DNA of 64,000 bases from Kwoniella bestiolae CBS 10118 (taxonomy: Eukaryota; Basidiomycota; Tremellomycetes; Tremellales; Cryptococcaceae). This document shows positions 22,495 through 35,018 of this stretch, one piece after another. The stretch spans positions 1,364,001-1,428,000 of the forward strand of contig NC_089246.1 of assembly GCF_000512585.2 (NCBI RefSeq), read 5' to 3'. The notes under the pieces were generated by a model. The model did not search any database, was not told the origin of the DNA, and saw nothing but the letters and a program-made list of their open reading frames with translations. The translations under genes and the position numbers were made by a program. Position 1 is the first letter of the stretch. Each line of letters begins with the position of its first letter.

Positions 22495-24011
22495 ATGATC
22501 ATCCCTCGTCTGGTGATCTCTCCATCAACTTCACTTCGCGGCTCATCGAGGTGTATCATACATAATGCGATTATAATCGACTATATCGAACAGACCACTC
22601 GCGCAAGAGCCAGAGCCAGGTTATTCTCCACCTTCTCCGCAAGGTTGACCGATAAGACCAAGTCCAAATTCAAGATATTATTTTGTGGATCCGATGATTT
22701 CTCTGTAGCTTCTCTCAAGGCTGTTCATAATGCCCATGGTGAGTTGGACATCTCTCATAACAAGGTATGAGACAGCCGAGCTAATGAAATTGCGATGATG
22801 CTGCAGATCTATGGGAATCAATCGATGTGGTAGTCCCGCCCGAAAGGGAGATAGGAAGGGGAGGGAAGCATCATAAATCACTTGAGAAGTATACTCGTCA
22901 GTCACCCTCTTTTCTTTTTGACGCATATACATTGGATAACTAGCTTATACCTACAGATGGTATAGCCGCTTTACAGCAATATGCTCTTTCCCATTCCTTA
23001 CCCACTCACACCGTCCCTTCTGAAGGTATCAAATCCTGGACTCCACCTAACCCATTCACCATGCCTTCTCCCTCGCATATACTCCTAACAGCTTCTTTTG
23101 GCCACATCATCCCTCTCCGCCTGCTCAAGCTATTCCCCGAGGATCACCGTCTCAACGTCCATCCTTCATTGCTACCTCGTTGGAGGGGTGCCGCACCGGT
23201 CCAATGGACGATTACCAATAGTGATAAAACGACGGGAGTCAGTGTGCAGAGACTCGTAAAGTTCAGTCAAGGGGTAGATGCGGGTGATATAGCTGGATCT
23301 GTTAGTGCTATTGTAAGTAGTTCCCATTTTTGGAATCTTGAAATCTGCTAATAGTAGATATAGGAAGTACCACACGATGCAACATATGCTACCTTTCTTC
23401 CTCATTTGGCTGAGATTGGAGGAAAATTGCTGGTGGACCTCTTGAGGAGGTTGCAAAATGGGACTGTAAGTGTTTCTATCATGGTCTGTTCGATTCTTTG
23501 TTAGTCAGCTGACAAGCATTAACGTGGTTAGGCCACTTTCAACCCTCAAGATGAATCCGGAATTACCCTAGCTCCCAAAATCACCCATGAGACTGCTCGG
23601 GTAGATTGGCAGGAGAAGACCGCAGAGGAGATAGATCGAATACACAGAGGAATAGGTCATCAGGTGAGTTCTTCCGATCTCTCGTTCGTCAAATTGCAAA
23701 TCATGCGGGGCTGAGTTCTATCCCGACGACAGGTCCATCTCTGGACATCCATCTTATCAACCACAGCGCACTTCATCTCTCTCCAACCCCTCCCTCCGTC
23801 AGAGTATCCCAACCACCTGATGAGCGAAGCAGGCACAGCGCACTTGATCAAAGAAGGGAAGGTTCGAAGATTGTTTGTCTCGTGCGGGAAAGGAACTTGG
23901 TTGGAGGTAGTGGAAGTGCAAATGGCTGGAAAGAAAGTGATGGGAGTTAAGGATTGGTGGAATGGATTACCTAGGGAAGTGAGGGATCGGGGGTGGGTTA
24001 AGATGGGTTGA
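22495..24011 (+). CDS. FMT1: Mitochondrial methionyl-tRNA formyltransferase
   Basis: The N-terminus is a Arg/Ser-rich presequence (RARARARLFSTFSARL) that fits mitochondrial import. The formyltransferase core follows: KILFCGSDDFSVASL, LTASFGHIIPLRLL, the signature NVHPSLLPRWRGAAPVQW (catalytic Asn-His region), and GVDAGDIAGS. The C-terminal domain has ITHETARVDWQEKTAEEI, then HLIKEGKVRRLFVSCGKG. About six exons with short introns. It uses 10-formyl-tetrahydrofolate to make fMet-tRNA for mitochondrial translation initiation. The start at 22495 is the only ATG upstream of the presequence in this frame. Length is near the fungal norm of 390-420 residues. Confidence 0.92.
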
Positions 24012-24177
24012 GAGGGGTGTTTGGTGATGAGGATATGTTTACATGAAAACGTGTTGAAGGATATACAACTTAAATGTTTATGAGGTTGTGCCATAATGAA
24101 GTCACTCTACAACAGAATGGATATACGCGAGAGAAACATAGTGAAGAAAGTGTACCGATCGATTATCAACCTTTCAG

Positions 24178-24879
24178 TCAAATACTGATCTTCCTGTCAT
24201 GAACGATGGACCAGTCAATCTAGATCTCTTAGCTGAAGGAGCCATTTCCACGAACTCATTTTCCTCCTCTGACGCCAACAAGTCTATTGAGCCGGTTGAC
24301 AAGTACGCACGAGCTCCAGGGACTGTTGATGCCACCGTTCATATTCTGAGTGTCAGCCTCCACCATGGCAGCATGACATGTCGTGGAACACTTACTAGTG
24401 AATGGAGAAAGAGGAGGAAGGTCCTTCGGATATCGTCTTTGGATTGGTGGGAGAACGCGGATGGGTTTGGGTGTGGGTTTGGGTTTGGGTTTGGATTTGG
24501 GTTTTGGGGGATTGGTAAGGTTGACTGGGGCTTGTTCCTCTTTCTCTTTCTCTTTCTCTTGCTCGTTAGCCTTGTCTTGGGGCTTCGCAGGACCGCCCTG
24601 AGTTTCGATCCTTCGCGGGGAGTGGAAAGTCAGAAAATGATCTTCAAGTCAGAGGTAAGACCAGTCGCCTCGCCTGCACGCAAAGATGAAGGGTAGGTCA
24701 TATCGGGATGAGAGAGATTAGACCTACGTGACTCCGTTCTCGGTCAATCTCGCAGCCATTTCCTTGATATTGATACTTTCTCCTTTGATGAGTAATTTCT
24801 TGATTTCCGGATCGCTGAACAGGAGATTCTCGAGTTTCGTTTGGTCCTGGTTTTTATCAGTGTCGGTTTGGGAGGTCAT
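24178..24879 (-). CDS. Hypothetical orphan protein with a Lys-Pro repeat
   Basis: I do not recognise it. Three exons reconstruct to about 175 residues: MTSQTDTDKN, an amphipathic segment LENLLFSDPEIKKLLIKGE with INIKEMAARLTENGV, an acidic QEKEKEKEEQ run, a (KP)n stretch, RVLPPIQRRYPKDLPPLSPF, and an ending TGRSVFD before the stop. Splicing skips two nearer acceptors that lead to stops and uses one near 24614; the second intron is about 24320-24400. The continuous frame across both junctions and the consistent charge pattern argue it is real. It sits between convergent FMT1 and same-strand bL28m. No membrane segment or signal. No function proposed. Confidence 0.5.
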
Positions 24880-25250
24880 GGTGTGGTGGGTTTCACTTTG
24901 ATTACGATGAGGACGGTGGGTTTCAATTTGATTACGATGAGGAAGAGAGAATGATGGAATGTATAGCAAAGTGAAAAGAGAAAAGAGGAAAGAGGAAAGA
25001 AGAAACGATGCTTGCGTGTCTGATTATATAGAGTGGAGTGCAATAATGAGGAAAGAGACGGAATGGGTCAATGCGTCGTCGCTCTATTTTATGAGTGATC
25101 GTATTCATACAACATAGTCATTCTATTGACCATACCATTGTTCCTCCATGCAAATACCATCTTCCTTCTTTCCCTTGACCCTGCATTTCTACTCTCCCCC
25201 CCACCCCCATTACCATAAGACCAAGATCTTCTTCATCTCCGCACCTACAG
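24880..25250. other. Upstream region of the orphan gene / 3' of bL28m
   Basis: It contains two near-identical copies of an ATTACGATGAGGA-centred segment (about 24900-24945) and purine runs. No gene seen. Confidence 0.4.
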
Positions 25251-25977
25251 CTACTGTCCCTCTAACAACGGCACCTCCCTCTTCTCCCCACCTCCAATCC
25301 TACCACCCGCCAGACCCAGTCCCTCCAATGGTGGCAAGCCCGAAGCCTTTCTCGATGCTCGCTCAAACTCTATGTCTTCCTTGATACGGTGTAACTGGGT
25401 GAATACTTGGGATCGGAGGTAGGCGCCGAAGGGTGTTAGGTCTTTTGAGCGACGGGAGAGCTGTGTGCGTGAAGACAATTAATCCGTGTCAGATGAATCA
25501 TGTGAGAGTGATGAGAATTATATAGAGGTTGACGTGGTATTGCGCTTGAAAGTAGATTATGAACAATGAATGATTGTTACAATTGAGATAGCACAGAGTC
25601 GAGCTGGTTGAAGGGATAATATCCAAAGTAGTACAGCAAAAAAAGGATAAAGACGTGATATGCGTTATAAGTCTCAATATTGGATAGACAGGGCGACTCA
25701 CCAATAGCCCCTCCATCCCACCAGCCTTCTCCACATCCCTAACCCTCCTAACCTGCATCTTAACCCCTCTCAACCTAGGCAACACCCCCTCTGCGGCACT
25801 CTCCTCAGATAAAAGGTTGACGGGCCAGTCGACCCTTGTGATATTGGGTTTGAACGTCCTCTTGGTTTTTTGGAGGGATTTAGGCTTGTTGTTTCCTGCT
25901 CTGGTTGGGGAGATGGGGATGATGGATGGGTTGGATCGGCGGGTTAGGAGGGTGGTGAGGTTTGGGAATTTTGACAT
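25251..25977 (-). CDS. Mitochondrial ribosomal protein bL28m
   Basis: Two exons. Exon 1 starts MSKFPNLTTLLTRRS, a basic N-terminus compatible with mitochondrial import, followed by KTKRTFKPNITRVDWPVNLL and LPRLRGVKMQVRRVRDVEKA, the bL28 core. After an intron of about 240 nt (long for this window), exon 2 gives LSRRSKDLTPFGAYLRSQVF and a C-terminal tail ending LLEGQ. It is a component of the mitochondrial large subunit (yeast Mrpl24 family). It is transcribed divergently from cytosolic RPL10A. Confidence 0.85.
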
Positions 25978-26430
25978 TGCGTCGTGCGTCTTGGGTTATT
26001 TGACTGGGACTGAAGAGGTGTATATATATTGTTTCTGTTTTTCCGTTGGATGGTTGTCTGATATCCATGCGGGAAGAGCGATGTCTGGTGGTTGAGGGTG
26101 AGTGATCGAATTGGTGTGTTGTAGAGTACTATAACCCATGTATGTATTCTGACATCTTTCAGCTTTATGCATCCAAATATCTTCGACTTTCAGCTACTCT
26201 CGAAAGAAATCAACGTAACCTCCACTCTCCAGGTTGCTGTGCCACATTTAGTTGAAAACGCCGCTTTCACAAAACTCCGACGAAAAAACTAAATCCTCTT
26301 TCACCTCCCACCGCTGCTCACCACACCACACCACTCTCACTCATACATATAACCTTTCCTCATCCTTTTCTCGTTCTCCTCTCCATCCATCAAGACCCGT
26401 CTTACTCCGGCCTGATATCAACCATCCAAA
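25978..26430. other. Divergent promoter region bL28m / RPL10A
   Basis: A pyrimidine-rich tract at about 26330-26400 immediately upstream of the ribosomal-protein start is typical of fungal ribosomal-protein leaders. No other gene. Confidence 0.5.
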
Positions 26431-27445
26431 ATGTCAAAGCTCCAGGCATCAAGCGTGCGAGGGTCCATCAAAACCCTTCTTGCCCAATCTTCCTTGGACA
26501 CCCACAAGGAAGCCGGTGGTAAGAAGAGAAACTTCGTCGAGACCATCGAACTCCAAATCGGTCTTAAGAACTATGATCCTCAAAGGGATAAGCGATTCGT
26601 GAGTCATTTTCACCGAGCGGAGCGAGGGGGAAGAGATGCTGGTCGGAGTAGTCTGGAGAGGAGTGTCAAGAAGTGGTCATCTCTTGGAAACTAAGAGGGT
26701 TGGATAATCTGGTGGAACGGATATCACTTCTTGATCGTTGGATCGCAGTGGAGGACAAGCAGAAGGAATTATTGCAAAGTAAAGACCCAACAGTGCTAAT
26801 ACTCTTGCTCGCTTATAGTCCGGTACCGTCAAGCTCCCCCACGTCCCCCGACCTCGAATGCAGCTCTGTATCCTTGCCGATGCTGCCGATGTCGACCGAG
26901 CCAAGCAACTCGACGAGGAACTCCCCTTCATGACCGTCGAGGATCTCAAGAAACTCAACAAGAACAAGAAGCTCGTCAAGAAGCTCGCCCAAAAGTACGA
27001 TGCTTTCCTCGCCTCCGAAGCTCTGATCAAGCAAATCCCCAGATTGTTGGGTCCAGGTCTCTCCAAGGCTGGTAAATTCCCTACCCCCGTTTCTCACTCC
27101 GAGGACCTTCAACGAAAGGTTACCGAGGTCCGATCCACCATCAAGTTCCAACTTAAGAAGGTCTTGTGTTTGGGTGTTGCCGTCGGTCACGTTGATATGG
27201 AGGAGGACCAAATCATGCAAAACACCATGTTGGCTATTAACTTCTTGATCTCCCTTCTTAAGAAGCAAGTGAGTGGGGTTTTGTTTAGATTATCACGTTG
27301 CTTTCGTTGGATGAATAAGACTTCTGTCTGGATCCATTATGGTATAAAGTGTGACTCATGCTGATATACATTCACATCACAGTGGCAAAACATCCAATCC
27401 CTCACCATCAAATCCACCATGGGTAAACCCCAAAGACTCTTCTAA
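26431..27445 (+). CDS. RPL10A: 60S ribosomal protein L10a (uL1)
   Basis: MSKLQASSVRGSIKTLLAQS, then RNFVETIELQIGLKNYDPQR, LPHVPRPRMQLCILADAADV, PRLLGPGLSKAGKFPTPV (the uL1 signature region), and VGHVDMEEDQI, ending MGKPQRLF. This is a full-length uL1 of about 217 residues. The protein forms the L1 stalk and helps release deacylated tRNA. Two introns: 26600-26817 (218 nt) and about 27271-27382. Codon use is strongly biased to C-ending codons, as expected of a highly expressed gene. I looked for a box C/D snoRNA in the first intron and saw no convincing C and D boxes. Confidence 0.97.
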
Positions 27446-28497
27446 GTCTTCGGTTGCCATTGGTCGGACGTGGTATCTGAGATAGAGTTGTGGATCTGAT
27501 GAAGAGGTAGAGATTGATGAATTACAAAAGGAGAAAAGGCAAAACAGGAGCTTTCGCACGCTTATACCCAAGTCTTGTCTGAGCCTTTAACTAGGTTTAT
27601 TTGTCGGGGACTGAGGGGAGCTTTTTTTCTCTTTATTTGGGATTCGTTGGTTTGTATCGCCTTTGGAAGGTTTATATTCTCCATTTGAGGTATTGCTATG
27701 TTGATAGGTCTTGTGAGATGCATGTGGATGATCATCCTACTTGAGCAATGTCGCATATCCGATATTTACGGTCTGGTCCTCCCGTAATCTTGATTGCATC
27801 CCATGTTATGGTGCAGACCATTAGTTACCATACGATTTCACTACTGCTATAACCGCCAAACTCGGCTAATTACGAAATTCAGAGATTTCTCTCGGATCTT
27901 TTTTCGAGTGCTGTGCCTTGTACCGCTCGGCCCCGATGATCTTCCTGTTTATGGTTGATTGTACCATTTCATACTCTGACTCGATTCCAATTTCACCTCT
28001 AATGATATTGATTCCCTACTCAAAGCTGACTCATCAGAGTTGACGGTGCTCTCATGCGACACCAACACTAAAGACACAAGACACCAGATATGCACTCCTG
28101 AGGAATTCCGGTCCGGAGTTGATGTAAGGAGAGTACTGTATTCGTGTTGTGCAATAGCAGAGTAATCCCGGTTGGCCGAAGGGATCCGTATATTACAGTG
28201 ATAAGGATTATTAACATGGACTGAGTAAAAAGTTGACTCGACCGGAGAGAGTACTAGAAGGGGGTGATTGTATCATGTCATCAAATCAATAAACAATAAT
28301 CAATAAACAATCCACAAGTAATACAGAACAGTCCAATCATCTTCTCATTCACGCGTCTGTATCATTAAAACAGACTACGAGTGAATACAACTCCTTCAAA
28401 AACCCCTAGTCGACTCTCTCTTCCTCATTCGACCTGTGTATAAAACCAATTTATCAAACAGAGAAAGAGAGGGGGTTCAAGCAGACCACCACACGAA
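27446..28497. other. Intergenic region RPL10A / arrestin-like gene
   Basis: About 1.05 kb with no open frame that I can support. It includes the RPL10A 3' UTR and the promoter of the next gene, with a CAATAAACAAT direct repeat near 28288-28312. No tRNA-like arms found. Confidence 0.4.
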
Positions 28498-31198
28498 ATG
28501 TCATATTTCCCCTCTCCCGCCAGCTCGACATCCAATCCCAACCCCACCTCCTCATCCTCATCTTCTCCCCGTGGACGACCATCCTCCCCCGCGAGAGGTC
28601 GGCCCTCCTCACCCCGTCCTCCACCAAGTTACGCCAGGGCGTCTTTAGACCGATCGCCCGCACTCAACCCTCTGGCATTGGACGATAGACCGAGGGTGCC
28701 TCCTCCTATATATCTTAGGTCGTCTAGTCCTGGGAGTAGTGCCAAGGGGGTGTTGAAGATACATGTTCCTGCTTGGTGAGTTGGTTCACTTCTAACAACA
28801 GGCTTATATAAAGGTCACCCAGTCATATCATATTCATTCCCTTCTATGGGTCCATCTCAAATCAATGTACATAATATGAAGAGATATGGAGCTAATTCAG
28901 TCCATCAAATAGGGGAGTCGCACTAGTCCGACCCCCCCGCACACTCGACCTTCACCCACTCGAAGCGGGCTCCTCGACCCTCGAACCTCCATGCGAAGAT
29001 ACCGTCCTCTCCGGCTCGCTCGAGGTGATCATGAAGGAGCGGAGAAGGGTCAAAGCAATCTCCGTGGGTGTGCAGAGCGTGTGTAGGTTGCACATGGGCG
29101 TGGGCAGGGGGTGGGAGGATGATGGGATTTTCGAGAGGGGTGTTGAGGTTTTGGGGGAAAGTGAGGGGGAAGAGGAGGGGATATGGCTGGAGAAGGGAAG
29201 TCAGTCGTGAGTGCCTGTCTCTCATATGGAAATAGCAGCTCAACACTATCACCTCTTCCAAACCCATTCATTAATACAATGAGTCAACTCTATCACAAGT
29301 ACCCACTATTACCACAACACTCATCCTGATACTGATACCTCATACATTGCAGCTTCTCATTCACCATAATCCTCCCTGCGACACTAGCGACCACAGACTA
29401 CCACAACTTCGCTCGAGTCTCTTACATCCTCACAGCGAGAGTAGAGGGTATACCATCCAGCACCTCCTTCTCATCAGTATTTAAAGGATCTTCACCAGCC
29501 CTAGACCCGAGTATACCAAACATAGCAGACTTCGAACGTGTCATAGCACGTTCCGATAAGCTAGCCACTTCAACAGGATTAAACAAGGGTACTAGAAATG
29601 GGAGCAGAGAATCCCTAATTGGTCTGCAAAATCTTTCACTCGAAGACCCATTGATAGGTAACGATGCCATAGCAGTAGGAGAGGGTTCCCCCTCCGTACA
29701 AGGTCTATACACACGAAGCCAATCCTCCGATGTCCCACCTCTATCACTTTCACCCGACCCCATACCTTCTGGCTCGAGACGACAAAGCTTCTCCTCGGAC
29801 ACTGGGGCGATGGGCGGGAGGACAGAAAAGGCCGGCTGGCTGAAAGGCGATTTGACCGCTTCGAGGGCATTGATCGTACATGCTAATCCGTCTAGATCGG
29901 GCGGGGTGAATACGCTGGAAATCAGGAAAGAGGGTTTTGTGGATGGGATAGGGACTTGGAGGTTTAGCGCTAATGCTGATGTGGTGGGTGGTTTTATACC
30001 TGAAATCGATGACAAGTATACTCTTTGGTTTTCAAATCATGTTAATCATGAAGGGTTGCTTATCCTCTCGTCCTATCCCATCTGATTGGTGTATAACAAT
30101 CAATATAACATATACTCAACTCCTCTACCTATGTCCCATATCCCCAAATCATCTTACTGAGCTGACACCCACTTCATGCCCAGTTCTCAATCTCATCGGT
30201 CCTCCTAATATCGGTCAAACTCCCCTCCCCTTCACCAATCACCACGATCTTCCTCGTCCGACTGATCCTATCCCAAAGCTACAGCATCACTTCCCCGCGA
30301 ACGCCCAATCAGTCAACTCATTCACCTGAGGGTGCAAGATCACATATCCTCTACCAAGTTGGACGACCCCATCGACCGGGAGAGAAGTATCCTGGGAGAG
30401 AGGTCGAGGCTCTGTGGAGGGGTCAGGGTGTTCCTGGTAAAGGGAAGAAGGACGGGCAGGAGGGGTGGAACGTTAGAGCGGTGGCTAGGTTGCCTGGTCA
30501 TGAGAAGATAAGACCGACTACGAATGATGGGTGGGTCAGGATTCACTCTTTATGTCCATTATGTCTGTACTGTATTGGGATATAGTGCTGATTCGGTTTA
30601 TTTACATAGGACTATCACCCCCATTCGAGTCAAACATGAATTGATCCTCCAGGTGTTCTATTCTCTCGACGGATTATGCGTGTTTGATTCTCCCATTGAA
30701 GGTCCAGGTGAACTGCGGATGATGTCTGTCAAGATGCCTATAACTGTGCCTTCGGTAAGTCCGACCATGGCATGAGACAAGGGACCTGATTTTACTGATA
30801 CGAGGTCTTCGTCTTTATAGTGTACTTTAACGTTGAACGCATTGAATTTACCTACTTGTAAGTATCATCTCACCAATTATATCTCATAGATATTTGATAT
30901 GATCCTCGCCATTTGAACTAATAAAACACTATCTTATCTTATAGACGAAACGGCCCATTCGCCCCCTATCGAGAATATGGATACCATCCTCTCCTCCCCT
31001 TCAGCAAAACACCAGTGCATGTGCGGATCGACATTCGCAGAATTGGGAGAAGCTGCTATGCGCAGGATGCAGAGTGTAGAGCAGGATGAGATGGAGGGGA
31101 GGGTTCGGGAGAATGCTGGATCAGCTACGAGTGGATCAAAAGAGGACGAAGCGAGGAGGGATAGTCTGAGTGGGAGGGGTGGACCGTCGAGTCAGTAG
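28498..31198 (+). CDS. Arrestin-like (ART-type) trafficking adaptor
   Basis: A Ser/Pro/Arg-rich N-terminus (about 90 residues) is followed by an arrestin-N fold: LSGSLEVIMKERRRVKAISV, GVQSVCRLHMG, FTIILPATLATTDYHNFARV, SYILTARVEG. A long insert follows, then an arrestin-C part with RVKHELILQVFYSL, MMSVKMPITVPS and CTLTLNALNLPTY. The C-terminus carries C-x-C and a Glu/Arg-rich tail. Five or six introns. Fungal proteins of this kind recruit Rsp5/NEDD4-type ligases to plasma-membrane transporters for endocytosis. I do not see an obvious PPxY in the parts I read, so the adaptor role is inferred from fold only. Exon borders in 29200-30600 are approximate. Confidence 0.7.
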
Positions 31199-31339
31199 GA
31201 TATGCCTGCTGGTATTTTGATGTGGATATACTTTATAATAATAATAAAAGTAAATGAGATAAGTTGTCCGTCAATCTAGCTTGGAGCAGGAAGTTCAATC
31301 TAAAATATGTCCAATGCATAATAACTGAGAACACTAGGC

Positions 31340-32272
31340 CTAGGCACTTGGTGAACCACCTCGAGGCTTGACTACTGGATCCCAAGCTCTGATCTTTGGG
31401 GCGGTCGTGGAGTACGTCTTGAACGCTCCTCGAGTACCCGTCATATTTTCGATGAATGGCTGTGTGTGATAAATGCGAGATCAGTAGAGTTCTTTCGACA
31501 CGTGGAATAATGGGTTGAGGTTGAGTATACAACTCGGTGGCTTGAAATGAACTTACAGCTTTCCATGATGGGGTGACAGCCTGAACAATGGGATCCTCAC
31601 TGGGCGCATCCTTTCGAATATGATGTATCCAAGAGTGCCATTCGGGTGGGACCTGCGAGGCGTTAAAGTCGTCTTGGGAGTAATCGACCCATCTGTGTCG
31701 GCCTTTTAAGTGGAACCAACAGAAAGGGGATTTAGCATTGTCCATACGATACTGAACCAGGACCAGCCTGCACATGTGGAAACGGACAGATGTAAAGCAA
31801 GCAAGATATGATTAAATCAAATCGACTCACCGGGCACTTCCTCAGCGGGATCGGTATTCTCGAAATACCTGTTTCCAAACTGATCTGTGCCTACCAATCT
31901 ACCGGATTTGGCATCGCCGATGTACCTGCGAGAAGGAGGCATACAAGTTAGTCATTGTCGATTTCCATTCTCCAATATTCAATATTCAATGAGTCATCCT
32001 CCATCCCCATTTCACCTTCTGACCCTTATATCGTTATCAGGCATTCTACTCCCATCCTTGTCCCTCCTACCCACTCTGCTCGCAGAGTATCCAGCGAATG
32101 CTCCATCTAACGCTGATTAGACCTAAGTTCATCTGAGATGCTGTCCCCTCGATCTGACAAACTCCAATCTGGTTTACTCCATTCCAACAAGAACAGATAC
32201 CCACGTCATCTGCCTGAACCATTCCTTGAATCCCACAGCCCGAGCGTGTCTGATCGTCCTAGCTAACGACAT
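31340..32272 (-). CDS. NADH dehydrogenase (complex I) subunit NDUFA12/B17.2
   Basis: Four exons: MSLARTIRHARAVGFKEWFR, then YIGDAKSGRLVGTDQFGNRY with FENTDPAEEVP, then RHRWVDYSQDDFNASQVPPE with WHSWIHHIRKDAP, and a last exon ending VVKPRGGSPSA. The YVGxxxxGxLVGTDxFGNxYFE and RWVDY blocks are diagnostic. It is an accessory subunit of the matrix arm of respiratory complex I. Length about 145 residues, as expected. The first intron (about 31927-32206, 280 nt) is unusually long. The presence of this subunit shows that the organism has a proton-pumping complex I. Confidence 0.93.
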
Positions 32273-32645
32273 TGTGTATGATGTGTGTTATGGAGGTATG
32301 AATTTAAGTTAGTGTCAAGTTTGCAAGAACATTGAAATCAATAACATCAGTTCAATACTCGAGCACAGATGAGTGAAGCGGAGAGATGATAACGGGATCA
32401 AATTCACATTAGGTGGAATACGATTGGCCACAACCTCATACCTCAATGTGGCACCTACTCGTATACATCTCTGTTCCATGCATTCATATCATCTCACATG
32501 TATAATTCACACATCATATATAAGAAAGATCCAGTTCAAATAAAGCAAGAGGACGGGACGAAATATAGTATATTGAGAAGAGGTTACGTGAATGTAATTA
32601 TCGAGGGAACAAGGATCTCAATCATATCTATCTAGTTCACTATAC
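32273..32645. other. Promoter of NDUFA12 and 3' flank of the oxysterol-binding gene
   Basis: 373 nt, AT-rich, no open frame supported. Confidence 0.4.
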
Positions 32646-35018
32646 TTATACAGGATGGTCGAATTTGGGTCCCGAGGCTGGTGGTCCAGGTGCTGTAGTG
32701 ACCGATGCTGATTTTATCAATCCATAAATTAGCTACTGTCACACTGATGATAATGCAAGGTGAAACGTAGGTAACTCACGAACTGACGTAGCCGTGTCTA
32801 CACTGTTGATCGAAGCTGTATCCGCAGTGGTCGAAGCAGACAATGGAGAAGGTTTGGCAGGTGCGGTAGGTGACTGTGGGACGGATGACGATGAAGAACC
32901 GACTGATTCGGGGACGGATGATTTCCTGGGAGTTTGTCTGGGAGAGGCGGTAGATTGCGATGGGGATTTATCGCCGAATATCCATTGACGGACTTTATCT
33001 TCCATCTCTTGTCGGTCTTTTGGCAGGCTAAGGAAGGAGTCAAAGGATCAGATCACGTTGAGTTCAAATCTATCTGATTCATAGAGGGAACGAGAAGCAA
33101 GGTGGATGAGAGACGGGGAAAACGCAACCCACTTGTCGACATCCAACTTGGGCATCCACCTATCTCCCGAGACATGCTTGAAGAATCTCGATTCCGGTAC
33201 CTCTCCTGAGGCTTCTCTCTTCTTGGCCAACTCTCTTTGTCTATCCTCAACAGCAGTCTTGGCAGCTGTCGCACCGTGCATGTCCGCCGATCTGATCGCA
33301 TCCGTGAGTTTGGTCCATAGTCTGGATAATCACCAGAAAGTCAGCATATATTTACAGTTGAGCCAAGTGAAGTGATGTGGGGTGTGCGGGTCTAGATAAT
33401 CGAGGGGAGGTTGATGCGTGGCAATTGTATGAAACTGATAGACGAAATTCTTCATCCTGCCCTACTCACCTTCTTGACTCATACTCCTCCTGTTCTGACT
33501 CTGGCAACACATTCTTAGGGACAACTCTCGCCTTAGTTGGATCAAATACAGTCTTCTTCTCCTTTGTCTTCTTGTCTGAGTAGTCCATAGCTGCGGACCA
33601 GTGTCCGGAAAGATCACCGATATCTGTGCGACCAGGCCCAGTGACTTTTCCAGAGATCACATTGTATCCTCCTGATATCCAACCCTGGAAGATGGAGACA
33701 CAGCATTAGTACCAATCCAATGCGAAAGCGATATAGGGATGTAACGTATGACCAGCAATTTTGGAATGACTGTGCTCACCTTGGCCTTGAAATCCACATC
33801 CGCGTGATAATCCGTAGCCTGACAATCGATCGTGGAAAGTTCACATAATTCCAATAACATCTTTCCGAAGAGAATACCTCGAGCGTAGGTGTTTGGCATC
33901 TACAAGTGATAGACATTTTTGATGTCAGTCAGAGGTCCAAAGAAAGGAGAATGCAGTGTAGCTAACTGACCGTGATGACATAATCTCCATCCTCAGGTCT
34001 ATCCAATAACCGTATTCTATCTTCACCTTCCATGATAGTAGCAGCGCTATTTCCCAAGAATTTACTCTGCGCACCACCGACAACGTCAGCTACATTCTAG
34101 CATTGTCTAACTCGGTAGCTTACCTTGGGTTTCAACTCTCCAGTGACCAATAATCCATTCTTGGGTGAGACGTAGAAAAAGGCAGATACGGGCTAATCGC
34201 AGAACGTCAGCTTGAAATTCTTTTCCGCAGGAAGAGGAGTCCAGAAAGAGCTCACAGGATGATGAGAAACCTGCTCGGCAACGTAGAATCCCTCTGTACC
34301 GTCTGGGTAGGTGTAGCTACATCGGAAGAATTCACCTAAGACGGGATTGTATCTATTCAAGTACTGTCAGCTCTGTGTTTACCACTTCACCCAGTCATGA
34401 GGCAGCTCACGGTTTCTTGACACTGCGCGTTCGTGTTGTCAGCTTAGGCGTTCTGGGCCGTATGGATAGAGGAGCTCACCCCTTAGGTTTGATATGCCAT
34501 CCACTGAGATAATAAGTCATGACTCTTATGAATCGTTCTTTAGCATCAGGTTCAGCTCCGGCGCTACCACAGCAGTAAACATCAGCTCATCATCAGCAGA
34601 AAGAGTGGTGATTGCGAAGTAGAGACGACATACCCGAAGATGAGCTCAGGATGGGAGAAGAAATCTGTGATTCTCTCTAACAAACTTCTAGGTTCGAGGA
34701 CGAACGTGGGTAAAGCAATTTTGGATAGGTCCATTCCTGGGCGTACTATACGTAGATAAACAACATCAGTAAGCTCCCAAAGTATATGGTCGCGCATAAT
34801 GTGTGTAGTGACGTACATTGCGAGATCAATGCCATCAACACATTCCCTTCCTCCTTATCCAGAGTAGACGTATCATTCGGATCACCATCATCAATCTGCG
34901 TCTCACCCTCCTTCCCACCGCTCTGACTACCCGTCGAGAGGGCAGATGCGGAGGATGCTCTTCTAGATTTGGAGGACTTGAGGGAGAGCGAGTCGATACC
35001 TTGTGATAAGAGCCCCAT
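32646..35018 (-). CDS. Oxysterol-binding protein (OSH4/KES1-type ORP)
   Basis: From ATG 35018: a Ser-rich N-terminus (MGLLSQGIDSLSLKSSKSRR), then the ORD domain with KIALPTFVLEPRSLLER, KKPYNPVLGEFFRC and the family signature EQVSHHPPVSAFFY. GYNVISGKVTGPGRT and RRLWTKLTDAIRSADM follow, and a Ser/Pro-rich tail ends GPKFDHPV. About ten short introns. No PH domain or ankyrin repeats are seen, so it resembles the short yeast Osh4-7 forms. These exchange sterol or PS for PI4P between ER, Golgi and plasma membrane. The HH of the signature, which binds PI4P, is present. The stop at 32646-32648 follows a last intron of about 75 nt. Confidence 0.93.

Noticed and set aside
26600..26817. Possible snoRNA in RPL10A intron 1
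   Set aside because: The intron is long, but I could not find a convincing box C plus box D or H/ACA arrangement.
27446..28497. tRNA or other RNA gene in the 1 kb gap
   Set aside because: I looked for tRNA B-box (GGTTCGANTCC-like) sequences on both strands and saw none.
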